A DNA stretch of 64,000 bases, taken from contig NC_135052.1 in NCBI RefSeq assembly GCF_051014685.1, positions 9,143,105 to 9,207,104 on the forward strand. Reading direction: 5' to 3'. The stretch is from Ptiloglossa arizonensis (lineage: Eukaryota; Arthropoda; Insecta; Hymenoptera; Colletidae). Every line of letters starts with the position of its first letter. Positions within the stretch are counted from its first letter, which is position 1. Below the pieces are notes generated by a model that saw only the letters and a program-made list of their open reading frames with translations, ran no database searches and had not been told where the DNA came from. Below, piece by piece: positions 37,990 through 50,711 of this stretch. Position numbers and translations under genes: made by a program.

Positions 37990-38115
37990 GGCGATACGAC
38001 GAAATATCTTAGGAAGAAACTGTTTACTTTGTTTAAGCAAATAATACGAAGAGCGGTATATTTTTTTATCAAAGTCACTTTTTTTCGAGATTTCAAAGTC
38101 ATTGATATTTTTTAA
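37990..38115 (+). repeat. Dispersed repeat family B, copy 1
   Basis: This copy contains GATACGACGAAATATCTTAG, then GAAACTGTTTACTTTG, and ends near TTTCGAGATTTCAAAGTCATT. Related copies lie at 49950-50065 (plus) and 50712-50822 (minus). One frame translates as KYLRKKLFTLFK; copy 2 gives KYLRKELFILKE and copy 3 TKRCLETILFAF. This hints at a common coding ancestor, such as a decayed transposon ORF. The family is not recognised. Confidence 0.5.
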
Positions 38116-41100
38116 TTGGAACTGGGGTACCTTCGACCGATCTCGAACGAAAAGAAGTCCATACATTTATGGTTATTTGTGCGTTAGTTGATATTAACAC
38201 ACTCGATTCTCTTTTCTCCAATTTCGAGTACTCGTAAGCAGTAGTTTTTGTTAATGGCTATAAAATTTTACGAATAAATTTTGTTTGTTTTATCATTTAT
38301 TTCATCGAAACGAAGAATGTTTACCTAAGATATTTTTTTGTATTATCAAAATAAATGTAGCTATTTAAGATGCTTGAATTAAATGGTCCATTCTAGACAT
38401 CTATCAATATGTTTAGACATCTGTCCGGGTTTGGAAACCTTTATGTAATGTTTTTTCAAGATTGCGGAAAAGTTTGTCTTCCCCATATTACGTTTGATTA
38501 TGAATTTAAGCGAATATGATGAATTGACGTAAATCGGTGAGTTCTACGTAGAGAATTTATCCTGAAAGACGATTAAACCCAATGCTTCAAATTTGTAGTA
38601 ATTTTTATTTACTTTTAATGGTTCGTTGTTTACGCAATTAACATTCGTGTAAAAGTTTTACATTTATAAATATTAAATGGAAAGTAACGATAGAATAACC
38701 ATATCGCGGGTAGAATATAAACAAAACAATATTTTACGACATAAAAGTAACGCGGCATGTAATTATACAAGTTTGAGATATAGAAGATTGAATTTTATGC
38801 TACGAGCAATTTACCAACAATAAGTTGGAACATAAATATGCAGATAACTAAAAAAATTTACACATAGCGTGTTCTGCAACACTTAATTTAATCACGACTA
38901 TTAGTCTACTTTAAACCTAATGAAATTAACTGTCTCGCGTAGTCAATAGTTCAAATTTTATCTGCGAATAAATTTCAATTACCTTGTAATTATTTGAAAG
39001 TCTATTAGCGGAGCAAAAATTTCTTGAAAAAAAAGCATGTACTTTGAATCTTTTTTGAAGATATCTTTTCTATTTTTCGTAATTAGGGAATTTGTAGAAA
39101 TAAAATGCAATTGATAAAGTTTAATTGTTACTTCAAGTAAGGACATGTATAAATGCAGCAATCGTGATATAATCTTGATAGTAAGAAGCATCTGGTGGCG
39201 ATGAAGGTGTAAAATTAATTCGAAATCAATGTACCGTTTCTAAGTTTCATTACTTTATGCAAGTTAGTCGTAATTACATCAAGGATATAACAGTAATAAT
39301 TTTATCTGTTTCCTTTCAATTATAATGATAGGGGTCATAGACAAATTAGATAAAGTATATCAGTTTCTCAGTACTTTTATTTCCCTTGAAATAAATTCTT
39401 AAGCAATGAAACGTATGTAATAATTTTACGTGGTTTAGAAAATTATTCAAACGTGAGACGAATACGTATACAAAGACATTATAATCTTGTCAATCGTAAC
39501 AAACATATATTGTTAAGAATCATTAAAGGATTCGATAAGACAATCGATATTTTCGAAACTCTGCATTCTATTCAAAAACATTAATATAATAAGCAGTTCA
39601 ATTTAATAATGATATTTGGTTCACTCTTCCGAGTTTACAAGAAATATAATCTTCTAATTATATCGAACAGCGAAGAATATTTCTGCTATGTAACTGTCGG
39701 TAAAAAACAATAACAGTTGTACGCTTCAATAGCAACAACCAAAGCGTGAAAAACTAGGAATCTGTTTTTCAGATTACAGGTCTTGCGTTAACATTGCACA
39801 CGCGTGTAGTAATGCTATGGAAGCATTTGAAATATGTACAATAAGAAGGAAACAGGATTCAGGCGACACCGTGTAAAATGAATTGACTATTACCGTAGCC
39901 ATGTAAGGATCGATGATGGATCATTAGTTATGTTACTTAATGTTCATCGTTGGTACAATGACATTTAACACACATACCCAAACAGTAACTTCTCGTTTGA
40001 AAATAAATATTCTACGCGATCAGTGTCTCGTTGCACCTGGTTTATCAATTTCTTTTCACATGATTTTTGTTACGCATCGAGAGCCTGAATTATTAACATA
40101 CTGGGGGACTTTTCACATAAACTGACGTAACATCCCTGTCTCGTAATCACAGTTTCTAACGAACGTTAACAAGTTCGTTCGAATAACCTAAAATACAATT
40201 TTATCTAGCATAAATATTATTCAAGTGTACGTCTAAATACAAATTGTCAATTTTGAAACGAGACCTGAAAGGGATTATAATTTTCAAAGTACGCGTCAAA
40301 AGGAACGTCAAGAAGATTAAGGGAGCGATATTTCGTCGTGACACTTGCAAACACGTGATCTTGAATTTTTAACACACGTTGCTCAATGATGCCCAGAAAA
40401 GTGATACAATAATTTTCTCACGATTACGATATATCGGTTGCGGGTAAGAAATTATAATTAACCGTCTCCCGTATTTAAAATCGATTTAACGTTAACGATG
40501 TACAAGTCGTCGTAACGACATTGAAATTCCTGTGGCACGATCTTCAATTCGTAAACCCTTGAAATACGAAGTAAAAATTACATAGAGCGTGCACGAGGTC
40601 TGTGCGCAATTTCATATGAAATTCCGTAATATATTTAAGCACAGTGTGCCGATTCCGCGAGGTGGGGCGGGAATTTCTCGAAGTCGGGGAAGATCGATAA
40701 AATCGATCGGGATAAAAATTCGCGGGGCAATTTCTTCGGTGGAGTCGTAATTTTATGCCACGAAGGATTTCCATTCTCACGGTGTTGGAAGGGCAGGAGG
40801 ACGAGGGACGCCGGCTCGATAGAGTAGAATGAAAACCCTCGGTAAAACTAGTTGCCTGGCAAAAACTAGACGCTATTCAAAGGCCGTTTGTACGAAGGTG
40901 GATGGCGATGCGTTGAGAGCCGGTGGACGGCGGTTTTGTGCCAGAGAAATAGGAGCAAAATAAGAAGGAAGTGCGAGGAAGCGCCTCCTGCAAAAGGGAA
41001 GAGTGAAAAAAAAAAAGGAGACGAGACGAACGGAACGAGATGATTTCGTTAGCGGGATGTGTCGCTACTTAAGAGGATTTTTACAACGGGGTTGCCCTTA

Positions 41101-42765
41101 TTTAAAATTATCCTGTCCGCGTGTTTTAAAAATGTCCCCCGCGAGACGATATTACATCTCGAGGATAAACCGTACGACTGTGACCGAGAATATCTCGAGC
41201 CGATGCTTTGGGACCGAGAAAGCGAAAGTTATTTCCATCGAACGGGCAAACATTTTCAATGGCTTTTTCTGCCTACGATTTCAACATCCATAACTATTTT
41301 TCCAGTTATCGCGATACATTATCGTTATCACGGTATCACGGCCGATGTGGAGATTATTATTACTGCGCAATATTCTTAACACGTATCGAAGGAAAGTTAT
41401 CTGCCCTCGAAGGTATAAATATTTTTAAATGGTACTTTTCCTTCTCAGGATCGGAATTTTCTCCGATATTTCAAACTCTTTCGTCATTTTCCAGTTGCTA
41501 TGGTACGATACACCATAGTGTCGCAACTCGTAAAAATATTACTTCGACTACGTGCGATTGTTACGAGAAACGTAATCGACGTAAGAATTTCATTTTCTTG
41601 AACATTGCGAAGAAATTGTTCCTCGAAAATTAACGTGTCATCGTAGATTGCCGAGCGAGCGCATCGTTAAGGCTATCCAGCAACCACGGTTGCGTAGTTC
41701 TTCAAAGACCATTTGCTCTATCAGTTTGAAATCGTCGTCAAATATTAATTTGGCGAGCGATAAGCCCGAGTTGCTACGATCGTGAATCTGGGCCTGCAAT
41801 TCTAAGAGGATTGGAGAGAAAGTCCACGCGATTAGCTCCCGACGAGTTTCTATCTATTTTCTGTTGGTTTTGGTTTACCCCTGATTCGAACCAAGTTAGC
41901 AGGGAAGTAGCAAATTAAACAAACCATTCATTCTAAATAAATCGAGGTTAGAAACCACAACTATTTGGATCGTGTCCAGCGTTCGGTTGATATTACACGA
42001 AAATCCACGCGAATTGATGTCGACTGGGTTTAGCGTAACTGCTAAAATTTAGAGGTTTGCACGTGAAAGGTTCGATCGGTGTTTAGTCGTTCGTTTATTA
42101 ATATTTTTCTTACGCAAGTGTAGACATACAGATACACGACGATAAAACGATCAAAGGTCCGTAACTCTTGAAATGTCAAACAGTGGAAGAAGAGATAAAG
42201 AAGGCTGCAGATCGAGATCAACGTTTCAAAAGGTATAGGTGATCTCTCTTTCCTTGCTCTCTCTTTTCTTTTCTTTTTTTTTTTTTCTTGTTCGGCTTTA
42301 TCGTCCACGTGGTGTACTCGGAGAAGGTTCGTTCCTTGGTTGCTTCGGCTCACCTGTAACGCCCGCGAATATGGGGAAGCACGCATGGTTGAGTCGCTTA
42401 AGTGCTCTCCTCGTCCTCAAGTCTAGTCTTTGGTTGTTTTCGACCCACCTACCGAGCTCCTAGAAATCATTCCCCGTGCTTCTTCCTCAACGTATTTTCT
42501 CACGGACACTTTGCGTAGTACACACGCACGTCAACCTGTGTGAACGACACCCTCTTTGTTGGAATGGTCGGCCTGGTTTCCTTCAACGTAAGAGGAAGAA
42601 CACGCCGTCAAGTTTAGGCCTTCGAATACCGAATTCACCTTACGGTGCCATTCCATTTAGTCGAGTTGCTCGTGGTATTCTTTTTCTTATTATCGGGAGT
42701 ACCTTTTCGATTCATTGATTTCAAGTCGCACCAATCATTTCAACGGGTTACCAACGACTCGTTTG
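38116..42765. other. Intronic/intergenic DNA, no gene supported
   Basis: 38.1-40.5 kb is AT-rich and featureless. 40.6-41.1 kb is purine- and CpG-rich. 41.0-41.6 kb has several overlapping plus-strand ORFs of 96-141 codons that share no domain and have no splice signals. 42.24-42.29 kb is a T-rich run. No exon was identified. Confidence 0.45.
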
Positions 42766-43027
42766 AAACTGTCAATAACGCGTTTCAGTCCTGAGAAAGT
42801 ACAATTTGTTTAAAATACGTCGAAGAATTGATATTAAATTTACCGATAGAAATATTTGTCTCAATGAAGGATAAATGTCTCTTTAATTGACAGTGAAATG
42901 TTAATGACGCGTTTCAGTCCTGAAAAAGTACAATTTGTTTAAAATACGTCGAAGAATTAATATTAAATTTACCGATAGAAATATTTGTCTCAATGAAGGA
43001 TAAATTCCTCTTTAATTGACAGTGAAC
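42766..43027. repeat. Tandem duplication of a 129-bp unit
   Basis: Two nearly identical adjacent copies both contain CGTTTCAGTCCTGA.AAAGTA and TTTGTCTCAATGAAGGATAA, with only a few differences. This is a recent noncoding duplication. Confidence 0.9.
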
Positions 43028-44676
43028 CGGGAGGAGTTATTTCTATTACTTATTTCAGTCATTTTGTATTTTTAGCCTTACAGGGGAGGACAGGTTGTTT
43101 GACGTTAAAAGTTGGTCATGAATTATCGTTGCAAGATCGGTTATTCCTTTTACTATTATATCCTTTAGTTTATTTTCTTTCGATTACAACACACGATGGT
43201 ATTCAAATGATACGAATACAGTATTGCCTTAATGTTAATGTCGTATCAACCACTGGTACTGGTTGTTATCGACATGACACACCTGGACCTGTTTTTATGA
43301 TTCGATCTTAGATCGGTAGCTTTGTTCCTCCTTTTACGAAAGTTAAGTGTAACAAGATTTTTGTTCCACTTTGCTGGACATAGGTAATTATTTTCGAAAG
43401 AAAGCTTGTATAAATCGTTGGAGTAGAGAACGATTGAAACTATTGAAAACGAACATCGCTTTACTTGTAAATTTGAAAAAATTCAATATATTTCTCACCG
43501 TACAGATTTCATCTTATAAATTCGAGATTCCAAGGAAATCTTTTTCTCCCGTTCGAACACCGAAATACGTTCGAAATACGTTCGTTTGTAAAAAAATCTT
43601 TCCGATAAGCGGTAAAAGTTGATACATTTCGTGTATTCGTGCCTCTACACTTACGTAACGGAGACACCGAATCGATCAAATCATGCAAGCCTTATAAATA
43701 ATTTCATCGCGGAGTGTAAATATAGCGAAATTTCTTAATACGTCTCCACGCACGCGTAAATACATTTTCCATTTAATATTCGAGAGATTCCAGGTTTCAG
43801 TGAAATATTCAAAGACCGACAAGCTGTTCACCTTTTGTACGTGGTGTGCTGCGAATATTTTTATTTCGCTTGGAAAACGTTTGTCCCCTTTCGTATCGGC
43901 CGAACAGTATATTTTCTATGATATAACACCGTGTGAGTTTATCGAGAGCCCGTAAGGAGCGATTCTGTCTCGAGCACGCCTCATAGAAAGAATCTTCTTA
44001 CGCGGTGGACGTCGCAGACGCGGAGGAACGCGGCATTGGAAGTCAACGAGGGTCTCGATAACGTCGCGTAACACTCGGTGTTAGGGTGAAGTCACACCAC
44101 ACGCACTGTCATGAAAGGTCAAGCGTTTTCGAGAAACATATTTTTACGTGACAATCGTCGCGACTAATCGGCGATTCTCACTGCGTACGTGTACACTTGT
44201 TACAATGACAACGACACGACAACGGAGCTACGTGTAATGTGAATCGACCTTTATCTGCTCCTAGAGAAGCGTCAAATGCCATTTCGATGCGACGTGTTCG
44301 TTCTTTCCCACGTGAGGCAAGCGCAAAGTAATGGTATAAATAAAGGTAAACGTTACGAACAAAATCGAAGAACAAAAGAGACCGAGTATTTATAACTTTA
44401 AGAGTATTTATTTACCGGACGGAAACACCACTCAACGTTTCAACCCTTACTTTGGGATCTGTTCAGGGGTTTGTAGATTGGAGTGTACATTGACCAAGTA
44501 TTTAAGAAATACGTATACGTTGGAAACACACGTGTTTGGATAGAAGGGAAGGAAACGTTGAGACGTGTTTTCGATGAATAAATAGACGAATGTTCGAAAA
44601 ATAATATTTTTTCAAGTCACTTTTGTCGTTCAATATTTACCACGCAAAGAATACAGGTATTCGAGTTCTCGAATTT
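43028..44676. other. No gene seen
   Basis: Mixed composition. ORFs here lack domain or splice support. A CpG-richer patch lies at 43.93-44.3 kb. Confidence 0.45.
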
Positions 44677-45151
44677 TAGGGTGTCTCTGTACGTATTGTG
44701 TATTTCGGTTTGAACAGATTTGATGTATTCATGCTTTGTTGAAAAGTAATTTTTTTTTCGTTACGAAAATGTATTTTGCATTCATTTGCGTTTTCGTTGC
44801 TCGTTTTGTCTATTTTTGGAACGAGTTGCGAAACAAATAATGTATCGGTGCACCGTTATTAGAAATGAAACTATAATGCACCAAGTGTGTATAGTCCAGG
44901 CTATAAGATCGCCTTCGAGCAATAGCGCACTTTTTGACCGGTAGGTGATTCAACAATGATGACGACATCAAATGTGGATGTGCATAGTTTTTTGCATTCC
45001 AAAGAACTAGCATGGCATTGCAGAGGAATGCAATTGCTTTCAGAACGATGGCGAAGGACCGTGGATCGTCATGCTTGAAATTATGCTCTGTTCGCGTTTT
45101 CACTTATTGAATTAAAGTTTGAAAACGCGCAATATTTTCTGGGACACCTTA
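44677..45151 (+). mobile_element. Internally deleted mariner element with TIRs
   Basis: The left end TAGGGTGTCTCTGTACGTAT (from 44677) and the right end, read inversely as TAAGGTGTCCCAGAAAATAT (to 45151), are imperfect terminal inverted repeats of about 28 bp. TA at both ends fits mariner target-site duplication. Inside, near 44887, VYSP matches the HPPYSPDLAP region of mariner transposase. At 45025-45075 the C-terminal segment reads GMQLLSERWRRTVDRHA and then hits a stop at 45076; it matches the GI..LPERW.KVV..G end of the family. SKE just before it matches ASKD. At 475 bp against about 1.3 kb for a full element, most of the transposase including the first catalytic Asp is missing. The element is dead. 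Confidence 0.75.
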
Positions 45152-45295
45152 GCATTTAAATATCATTTGTAGATTCTTTTTCAAATGGTAAGTAACGTTT
45201 TAAGAGAGAAATATGTACGTACGTAATAACTACGAACATCGTTTAGAAATCCTGTTTAATAAAGAATGATTTAATTCGATGGGGAATAAAAATGT

Positions 45296-45318
45296 AAAAA
45301 AAAAAAAAAAAAAAAAAA
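45296..45318. repeat. Poly(A) run
   Basis: 23 consecutive A. It may be simple slippage or the tail of a retroposed copy ending here, but no source gene could be recognised upstream. Confidence 0.9.
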
Positions 45319-45753
45319 TGAAAGTAACACCGAACAGTTTTAACGATCCTAAACTGGATTGCAATTTAGAAATCATACGTGATAAATAATTGCTCGTAGG
45401 TATGCGATATTTATTATATTTACCACAAAACAAAATTATATGCTATTCGCTACATTTTTCAACGATGAAATAAGATATAATAAGATATTATAGGTGCACA
45501 CATCCGTACTTATTTTCTGCTGCAAAATATCTTACTAGACTTGTTAGCTAGCCTAGGAGAGAGCATGTTTGCAATTAAGTCCCTGTAAATATATAGAAAT
45601 TTTAAATATAATTTTCAGAAATAAGAATCAATGAGGAATGTAATCATCGTATCCTGTGGTTTTTACTCTTGCGTGTTGGGAACGTTGCGAATAGTCGTGA
45701 AAAGTCGAAAAGCCGTGTACAGGAAAGAAATAATAAGTATATAAACTATATAG

Positions 45754-46020
45754 GAGTGGTTTCAAAGATTTAAGACTGGATATGCTAATGTCTATGATGG
45801 GACACGTCCTGTCAAGTTCATAGAGTTTGATAACGCTACGCTAACTATCCTTATGGATACAGGACCGAAATTAACAGTAAATTGGAATGTATGAAAATAT
45901 ATTCGTTCCATCAATGCGTGTACGTTTTCGTTTGCAGAAAAATACAAAAATGTTCAAATAGGTAGAAGATCGAATCTAATTAGAAAAACAGAATTGCACG
46001 AAATAGGCAAACCGATATAC
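45754..46020 (+). mobile_element. Mariner transposase N-terminal fragment
   Basis: EWFQRFKTGYANVYDGTRPV matches the WF.RF..G.F.V.D..RSGRPV region of mariner transposases. It is followed in frame by EFDNATLTILMDT, equivalent to the linker between the two helix-turn-helix units. After a break, ELHEIGK at about 45991 matches the second HTH (HL..IGK). No catalytic domain follows, and no terminal repeats were identified. It lies 600 bp from the deleted mariner in the same orientation but in the wrong order (N-terminal piece after C-terminal piece), so it is a separate insertion. Confidence 0.75.
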
Positions 46021-46885
46021 GCTTAATTCGGTAAACAGGAAGTTAAAATAAGAAAGGAGTTCCAAAAGCAATCATTGAGCAACATATTAAGTAATTGCAT
46101 TAACAACGTCGTCTTCATATTTCACTGCTACGTTGAAACATAAAATATACATTGACCAGTAATTTATGTCCGTATTCCATTTTTTGTTTCATAGATTTCT
46201 AGTTCTTTGTTTAATTTTCATTTTCGAGCCAAAGTATTAAGTAATTGTCCTTCTCCGATCGAACATTCCGTAGAATCTCTAATTCCTTATGAAACTTTGC
46301 AACGATCGCAATAAACGAACACCTGTGGTAGGTGCTAAACACGAAGAATGGAGGATAAAGCAAGGTAGGCGTTCGTAATTATACTGTTTTAACGGGCGGT
46401 GTAAAGCACAACATAGATAGCATGTTAGCATAGAGTGAGAATGTAAACCAAGAATGGAGGTCAATAAAACTACAGGCGTGGCAATACGGAGATCTTGTCT
46501 AGGTGATATCTGCCAAAATCGGGATTAAAATGATATCGTTTAAAACGACATTCTTCCATATTCGAAAAGTCAGTCGACACTGACTGTTTAAGACGAAACC
46601 AGCTGCAACAATGCCCATTGCTAGGACAGTCATTATTTAAACCGATGTCTGTTCAAGTGTAGCACCGCTACGTATAATCGGTAGTTGGAACGATGATTCT
46701 CGGATCAAGGGGAATGTGGACAGTGTCGAGTAATTCTTGCTCAGTCACTGACCTTCGAAGGCTGTCTGAAATGAGAATGTTTGTTAGAGATCAACTTCAC
46801 AACTCTTCAAGTTTTTCAATATTCGAAGTGCTACGTAACATGCACCAAGAACTACAAGATAATTCGACCGATTGCGGTGTTGATT
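46021..46885. other. Unassigned, balanced-composition DNA
   Basis: From about 46.6 kb the sequence is less AT-biased than the flanks. Two overlapping plus-strand ORFs (46693-46917 and 46781-46993) lack recognisable domains. It may belong to the same unknown element as the following repeat. Confidence 0.35.
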
Positions 46886-47900
46886 GTGTCACGAGGATCT
46901 CACCGTGCCTTAAATAGTACCATCTTACAGGGTCTATCAGTAGCGACGATAGAAAGTTGCGTGTACCTCAGTTCCTCTCAAGCTCCAGGGTGATAGGGTA
47001 CTTAATTCCCAGTCCCTTGAGCTGACCGATGAGGTCTGACTGTCATAGTGGCAGTTGGTAGCTCGATATCGTAGAACTAAGGCTTGCCGTATGAATTCTG
47101 ATTAATCAACTCTGTCACTGCTTATGCAGAGACAGTAAAGGTTTAGAAAGGCCATCGATCAATGTAGACATATGGACGGCTTGCAACCGAGTATTGTATT
47201 GGTAGTTTGTACTACGTGTAGTTACGTGGATTGGGTTTGTCCCAATTCCGATATCCAATGATGGTGTAAGCTGGAACAGGCATCGAGATTGAATACAGCA
47301 AAGCTACTCTACTGCTCAATCACGGTCAATCCATGTCCATTCTGGTGACTGTTTTGGGATAACGTCTCCAAGTACCGGAGGAACTAATTAATCAGTATGA
47401 GGGTTTCGAAACAACTGATAGTGTCACGAAGGTTCTTGGTTCGAATGGTTCTTCGAGCGACGATACTTGAGTATTTCTCAATCCTTTTGAAGTTTCATAG
47501 TCGACAGAGTGCTTATAGTCTCTGGTTGATCAATAATATTGGGCCATCGTAGTGGCAGTTGGTGGTCTCATATTGCAGAGTAGTGTTTTAGCTTGGCATG
47601 TGAGTTGCATTGGATCAATTCAGACATTGCCCATATAAAGAGAGTAGAGGTTTAGCAAGGCCTTTTATCGACCAGTGTAGACACATACGCCTTGCTACCT
47701 AGTATCGTACTGGTAGTTCACCAGAAGTACACTACGTGCGGATGCGTTGATTGGGTGTATCCTGATACCCAAAGGGGATATATACCGGGATGTATAGACA
47801 CAGAGTTGGGTACTGTAGACTACCTAACACATTCCAAAATTCCTACATTGTTACGAAGTTTGTCACACGAAGCAACAATACGGTTTTGGAGAATTTGCAG
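46886..47900. repeat. Two diverged tandem units of about 510 bp, possible old element
   Basis: Matching landmarks recur in order at an offset of about 505-535 bp: GTGTCACGA (46886 and 47421), GCGACGATA (46943 and 47457), TAGTGGCAGTTGGT (47046 and 47550), AGGTTTAG.AAGGCC (about 47140 and 47648) and GATTGGGT.T.TCC (about 47229 and 47749). Identity by eye is about 60-70%. The base composition differs from the flanks. No protein domain was recognised. It could be an old satellite-like duplication or part of an unclassified transposon. Confidence 0.55.
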
Positions 47901-49949
47901 AGCACGATATCGATGTAGAAAATTGATTTCGACAGAAACGAAACCTTGCGCGAATAAATTTTATTTTTCATTTCACGATCAATTTTTACACGAGAAATTA
48001 TCTTCTGTTCGCAAGTAGTATATGTTTCATATTACCGACCAGCAGATATAATAAATGTATTTTATGACATTTAAAAAAGTTACAATTAAAGATATATGGA
48101 CCGATTTTAAGTTATAGAAAACCATTTTAAATAGACCGCTAAAACTATGATTTTTGAAGTAATAATCGAAGAACGAAATATTAATCTAATGTAATTATTC
48201 GTATATTAAAAATTCAGTTTTGAAACTGCTTACGATTATTTGTTGCCGTGCATTTGTTATTCACGAAGAAAATAAGAAACGAGTAATTTTCATTATTGTG
48301 AAAAATTATAATTATAGAAATTAATAGTTTATTATGTTACACAGCCTTTTCTATAAGTAATGGTTCGAGATCGAAGAAACGCTTTGCATCTTTAAACGAT
48401 TAATAACGTGGCTATGCCGTTCTGATAATGTTATATTAAGATCATTTTGTTAATAAAAAGCGGGTGAATGTTTCATACTGCATCTTCGGTGTATCAATGT
48501 TCGTAGCAGGAATATCGAGCGTACGCGATCTGAGGAATTAAAAAAAGGCTATTAGTTTTATAGTAGTGTTCTTAGTAATCGTAAGTAGTTGCAGATCCAG
48601 TTCTACGAGATGTAAAAGTGTAGAAGGGAAAGAAAACCGTATCAGACCAGTTTTAGCGAGACGATACTCTACGTCGTTCGATAATCGATGTTTAGCGAAT
48701 AAATTACGCCTCGACCAATATCTTTGCTAAAAAAATATGCTAATCAGAATATCATAAATAATGTTATCACATATAAATCAGGAACGACCTGTTTTTTCGA
48801 ATAAGTAGGTAATGTTTCTGTCTGAATACAAGCAATTTTTTTTAAATACAAGATCATTAAATCGTAGATTGCATTTTATTTGACTATAAAATGAAAGAGA
48901 AACTCCAATTTTAATCTGTCGTCGAACTTTTACCGAAACGCCTTCGAAAGGTATAAAAATCCCCGTATATTATTATTAGGTGAAAATAAAAATGTTTCAA
49001 TCAGCGATATTTATAGTCACGTGTAACTTTCTTCTCTTTTGGCAGCGTTAAAATTATAATACTATAATGAACAACCGCTTTTTCTTATTATACATGTATC
49101 TATCTTTTTTATTATATTATAAGTACAAATTATCTAAAATTTATGATAGCATTTATATTCTCAAGCAAGTTATGAAGATAATTATTTGGAAGGTTTCCAG
49201 CTTTACGTGTTGTTGCGGTAACTAGTCATTACTGGCCCAACTTTTCCTCCTTCACTATTTTTATTTACTTTGCGCACTTTTTTTTGAAGAAATACGTTTG
49301 CCGGCTTGCGTGCATCGATTCTAAATAACTGTTTCTCTTAACAAAATTATTCTATAACGAGACAATCTTTACTTATCGAAGGTAGAAAGTCTTTCTTATA
49401 GAACGACACTATAGTTCATACAAAGATACAAAACGTATCATAAATTGTAATTTTCGCAATCAAAATTCTTTACAATATTACTGTTTGTGTCTTGTTTCGT
49501 TACCTTAAGTCGGATTATTCAAATCTTTCGTTACCGTAAGTGTCGATCTTTGAAATTCAAATTCTTAAACGCATCGTAATGAATCGATCATTTTGAATTA
49601 TTTGTGAAAAAGCCAATTTTCTCGCAGGTGTTGCACATTGCATTCGCTATTAATTGCATCAATCCTCCAGAATCACTAGCGATTTTATAAAAACTCCAAT
49701 TAATCACTTTCATCGTAAGATATAAATTTCATATTAATAGCTGGTTCGTATTTCACGAGGGCGAAGCAGCAAAACAACAAGGACATTTGGTGCATAAATC
49801 ATTTTGGAACGAATAGATGCAACACGAAAAAGACATGCTAAATGTTTCTTAAATCTGTGTTACATTAATGTGTAATTATACGGGTTTGTATGTTGTATCT
49901 CGTTCAATATCTCTATGTTGTACCTTAAATATTATACATGTATTGTTTC
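47901..49949. other. AT-rich DNA, no gene seen
   Basis: No exon-like island, TE protein or ordered repeat was recognised. Confidence 0.5.
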
Positions 49950-50065
49950 TAACGACGCAAAAAAATATCTCCGGAAAGAATTGTTTATTTTGAAAGAGAA
50001 AATGTTACAGAAAATAACACATTTCTTCAAGGGTACTTTTTTCGTGATTTCAAAGTCATTAGTGC
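49950..50065 (+). repeat. Dispersed repeat family B, copy 2
   Basis: AAATATCTCCGGAAAGAATT and CGTGATTTCAAAGTCATT align with copy 1 at 37990-38115 in the same orientation. The shared frame gives KYLRKELFILKEK here. Confidence 0.5.
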
Positions 50066-50394
50066 TTAAAAGCAACTATAAATTTTGATCTTTGTAGGTA
50101 CTATCATAGCCGAAGTCGAATCAAACATAATTTGATAATTCATAGAAAATAAGAATAAAATTTATTCTTTCGATGGATCAAATTTATTTCGAATATCCTC
50201 TAAATTGTAATTATTATTTTCATAATGTTTTTTTACACAGATTTGGAGATCTTTACACAAATTTCACGTAAACATGACGCAAAATGCATAATTGCCTCGC
50301 GCATTAATTGCGTAATGGCAAGATACATTTATTGCTCTTAAATCTAATATCGATGGTGTCCAATGACGTCGATACATTTTTATACACGATAAAT

Positions 50395-50593
50395 TAATGA
50401 TTCTTTGGTCCTTCTTAGAGAGTTACGACTAATATTAGCACACGTAGTCCCGGTATGTCTATTATTACGAGCGATTTGTTTAATAGCCCTCTATAGAAAA
50501 GAGTTTAATGACGGTAGATTGGACGAACGGAGAGACCATTCAAACTTTGTAATGCAAGGAAAAATGACTGTATCAATATTAGCCGATATATAG
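50395..50593 (+). mobile_element. Possible non-LTR retrotransposon C-terminal fragment (R1-like)
   Basis: A frame of about 60 codons ending in TAG reads LRLILAHVVPVCLL, then ALYRKEFNDGRLDERRD, then VSILADI. This matches the pattern of the region after the reverse transcriptase in R1/TRAS-type elements (VLAG..PI.LL.EER..LY.R, then a WQ..WD...GRWT..LIPD block). The Trp residues of that block are missing. The resemblance is from pattern memory and covers one short stretch, so it is tentative. Confidence 0.4.
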
Positions 50594-50711
50594 ATAACTA
50601 TGTATTCGTGAACTCTTCCAACTCAAGGTCGTCCGAAAGTTACATCGCACAGATCATTGCGTTCGAATTAAACTCACCTATGGTACCACAGTGATAAAAA
50701 TATATAATTCA

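Noticed and set aside
41003..41633. Three overlapping plus-strand ORFs
   Set aside because: No domain, no splice context, and frames overlap; judged chance.
41879..41900. TTCGAACC-type tRNA T-arm-like string
   Set aside because: No A box at tRNA spacing and no stem pairing.
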